64,000 bases of DNA from Lachnospiraceae bacterium (lineage in GTDB: Bacteria; Bacillota; Clostridia; Lachnospirales; Lachnospiraceae), in the NCBI GenBank assembly GCA_029071325.1, contig JAIEAP010000003.1, positions 1 through 64,000 of the forward strand, in the 5' to 3' direction. The notes below the pieces were generated by a model. That model saw nothing but the letters and a program-made list of their open reading frames with translations. It did not search any database and had not been told where the DNA came from. The position numbers were made by a program, and so were the translations under genes. Of the stretch, positions 63,147 to 64,000 are shown piece by piece (the first letter of the stretch is position 1; each line of letters starts with the position of its first letter).

Positions 63147-63884
63147 ATGAGTTTAGGAAAGAATATTCAATATTTAAGAAAGCAAAAGAGGATCACGCAG
63201 GAACAGTTGGCGGAAGAAATGTCTGTCTCCCGTCAGACTGTATCGAAATGGGAAGCAGATGAAATTGTTCCTGAATTGAACAAACTTATCGTATTAAGCG
63301 ATGTGTTTTCCTGCAAAATAGACGCTTTGGTCCGGGAGGATCTGTTGGCCTGTGATGAAATCTTTTCTGAGATTACAGTGAAGAAGATAAAAGGATTTCG
63401 TATGGCAAGATATGTGATGGTTACTCCGAACCCGGAGGATGATGTAAACAGATATATGGACGCATGGGCCATGCAGTCGGGTCTGCTTGCAGCAGATCCA
63501 GACGCCAAAAAAATTGGCTGGGATTTCCCGTATGTGTCTTTGGAATTGCAGAACCGGTTCGGACTCAGAGGATATGTGGCCGCCTATGTATTGCCGGATG
63601 GATTCGATACCGATTGTCCTGGTGTGGAATATGCCGATCAGGCGGAAGCAGACTATGCGGTGATTACGGTATATGATCCGTTTGCCGCGGCATTTGAACG
63701 GATTCCGAATGCCTATAAGAAAATTTTTGAGTATTTAGAGGTAAATGGATTTCGGGAGAGACCAAAGGATGGTATTCTCTCATGCTTTGAGTACGTGTAT
63801 GAGCAAAATGGCAGAACCTGCATGGATGTACATATCCATGTGGATAGTGTTTCTAAGACAGATGCATTTACTAATTTTTCATAG
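63147..63884 (+). CDS. XRE-family regulator with C-terminal effector-like domain, 245 aa
   Basis: TTGGAGGATG before ATG 63147 sets the start. Residues 1-70 are a Cro/C1-type helix-turn-helix (GKNIQYLRKQKRITQEQLAEE, SVSRQTVSKWEADEIVPE). The C-terminal part (residues about 85-245; GFRMARYVMVTPNPEDDVNRYMDAW, DFPYVSLELQNRFGLRGYVAAYVLP, VTVYDPF, FEYVYEQNGRTCMDVHIHVDS) looks like a GyrI/AraC-type ligand-binding domain, the sort that binds drug-like molecules. It probably controls its downstream neighbour, whose start is 9 bases away. The target is otherwise unknown. Confidence 0.8.
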   Translation: MSLGKNIQYLRKQKRITQEQLAEEMSVSRQTVSKWEADEIVPELNKLIVLSDVFSCKIDALVREDLLACDEIFSEITVKKIKGFRMARYVMVTPNPEDDVNRYMDAWAMQSGLLAADPDAKKIGWDFPYVSLELQNRFGLRGYVAAYVLPDGFDTDCPGVEYADQAEADYAVITVYDPFAAAFERIPNAYKKIFEYLEVNGFRERPKDGILSCFEYVYEQNGRTCMDVHIHVDSVSKTDAFTNFS

Positions 63885-63892
63885 GGGGTCGT

Positions 63893-64000
63893 ATGAAGTT
63901 AATAAAACAAAACAATTTTTCAACTTGCGGTCAGGCATGTATCGCTATGATCTCAGATAAATCGATAGATACCGTCATTCAGGATATGAAAACAGACGGA
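63893..64000 (+). CDS. N-terminal part of a possible C39-like cysteine peptidase, cut by the window edge
   Basis: GGGGGT lies right before ATG 63893, 9 bases after the XRE regulator. The 36 visible codons begin MKLIKQNNFSTCGQACIAMI. STCGQACIAM with a hydrophobic run resembles the active-site cysteine region of C39-like or papain-like cysteine peptidases. Only one such motif is visible, so the call is tentative. It looks co-transcribed with the regulator. Confidence 0.45.
   Translation, partial: MKLIKQNNFSTCGQACIAMISDKSIDTVIQDMKTDG

Overview
The window looks like a chromosomal segment of a spore-forming member of the Lachnospiraceae or a close relative (Clostridia, Bacillota). The evidence is the sporulation genes (gpr, spoIIP), the Gram-positive AddAB nuclease in place of RecBCD, a CIRCE element with an exact consensus, surface proteins ending in sortase signals, strong AGGAGG-type ribosome binding sites and a moderate base composition. 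The first 2.1 kb are clearly richer in A+T than the rest and look imported. I saw no tRNA, rRNA or CRISPR array.

Layout. Bases 1-2131: AT-rich edge with fragments and an orphan two-membrane-span protein. Bases 2112-6557: a sortase-signal fragment, an internalin-like leucine-rich-repeat protein and an Ig-like surface protein. Bases 6636-9410: an O-antigen-ligase-like membrane protein whose C-terminus is a copy of the tail of the Rpn-family nuclease encoded just downstream. Bases 9442-20595: RNase H, addB, addA, maf, a small acidic protein, a PrsA-like foldase lipoprotein and a flotillin. Bases 20734-27243 (minus strand): htpG under CIRCE, and a 1414-residue 2-hydroxyacyl-CoA dehydratase activator-like protein. 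Bases 27518-32402: a rhomboid-like zinc-ribbon protein, glnS, a DUF2225 protein and a MocR-type regulator. Bases 32370-38945: a PadR operon (minus) facing a cluster of one small secreted protein, two lipoproteins and an ABC-2 exporter. Bases 39008-45466: argG (minus) and argC-GNAT-argJ-argB-argD (plus) with ARG-box-like sites between them. Bases 45500-47379: an orphan solute-binding protein and a 614-bp foldback element. Bases 47380-54964: comEA, a two-component system, a GerMN lipoprotein, comEC, holA and rpsT (minus). Bases 55227-59944: gpr, spoIIP and an MBOAT/SGNH O-acetylation pair. Bases 59952-64000: lepA, hemW, an XRE regulator and a truncated gene at the edge.

The two most unusual features are these. 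(1) In the Rpn nuclease gene and in the copy of its tail fused to the O-antigen ligase, the same in-frame ATG follows the same strong Shine-Dalgarno. Each could therefore make a separate small C-terminal protein, as described for intragenic Rpn antitoxins in E. coli. (2) Between the solute-binding protein and comEA lies a near-symmetrical 614-bp inverted repeat with perfect 12-nt ends, flanked by 6-bp direct repeats: a foldback (MITE-like) element or a very long hairpin RNA.

Functional themes are cell-surface and envelope biology (sortase substrates, O-antigen-type ligase, O-acetylation pair, lipoproteins, PrsA, flotillin), DNA repair and uptake (AddAB, RNase H, ComEA/ComEC, HolA), protein quality control (HtpG, PrsA), arginine synthesis, sporulation and translation. 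All similarity calls were made by reading the protein sequences; no database search was run.
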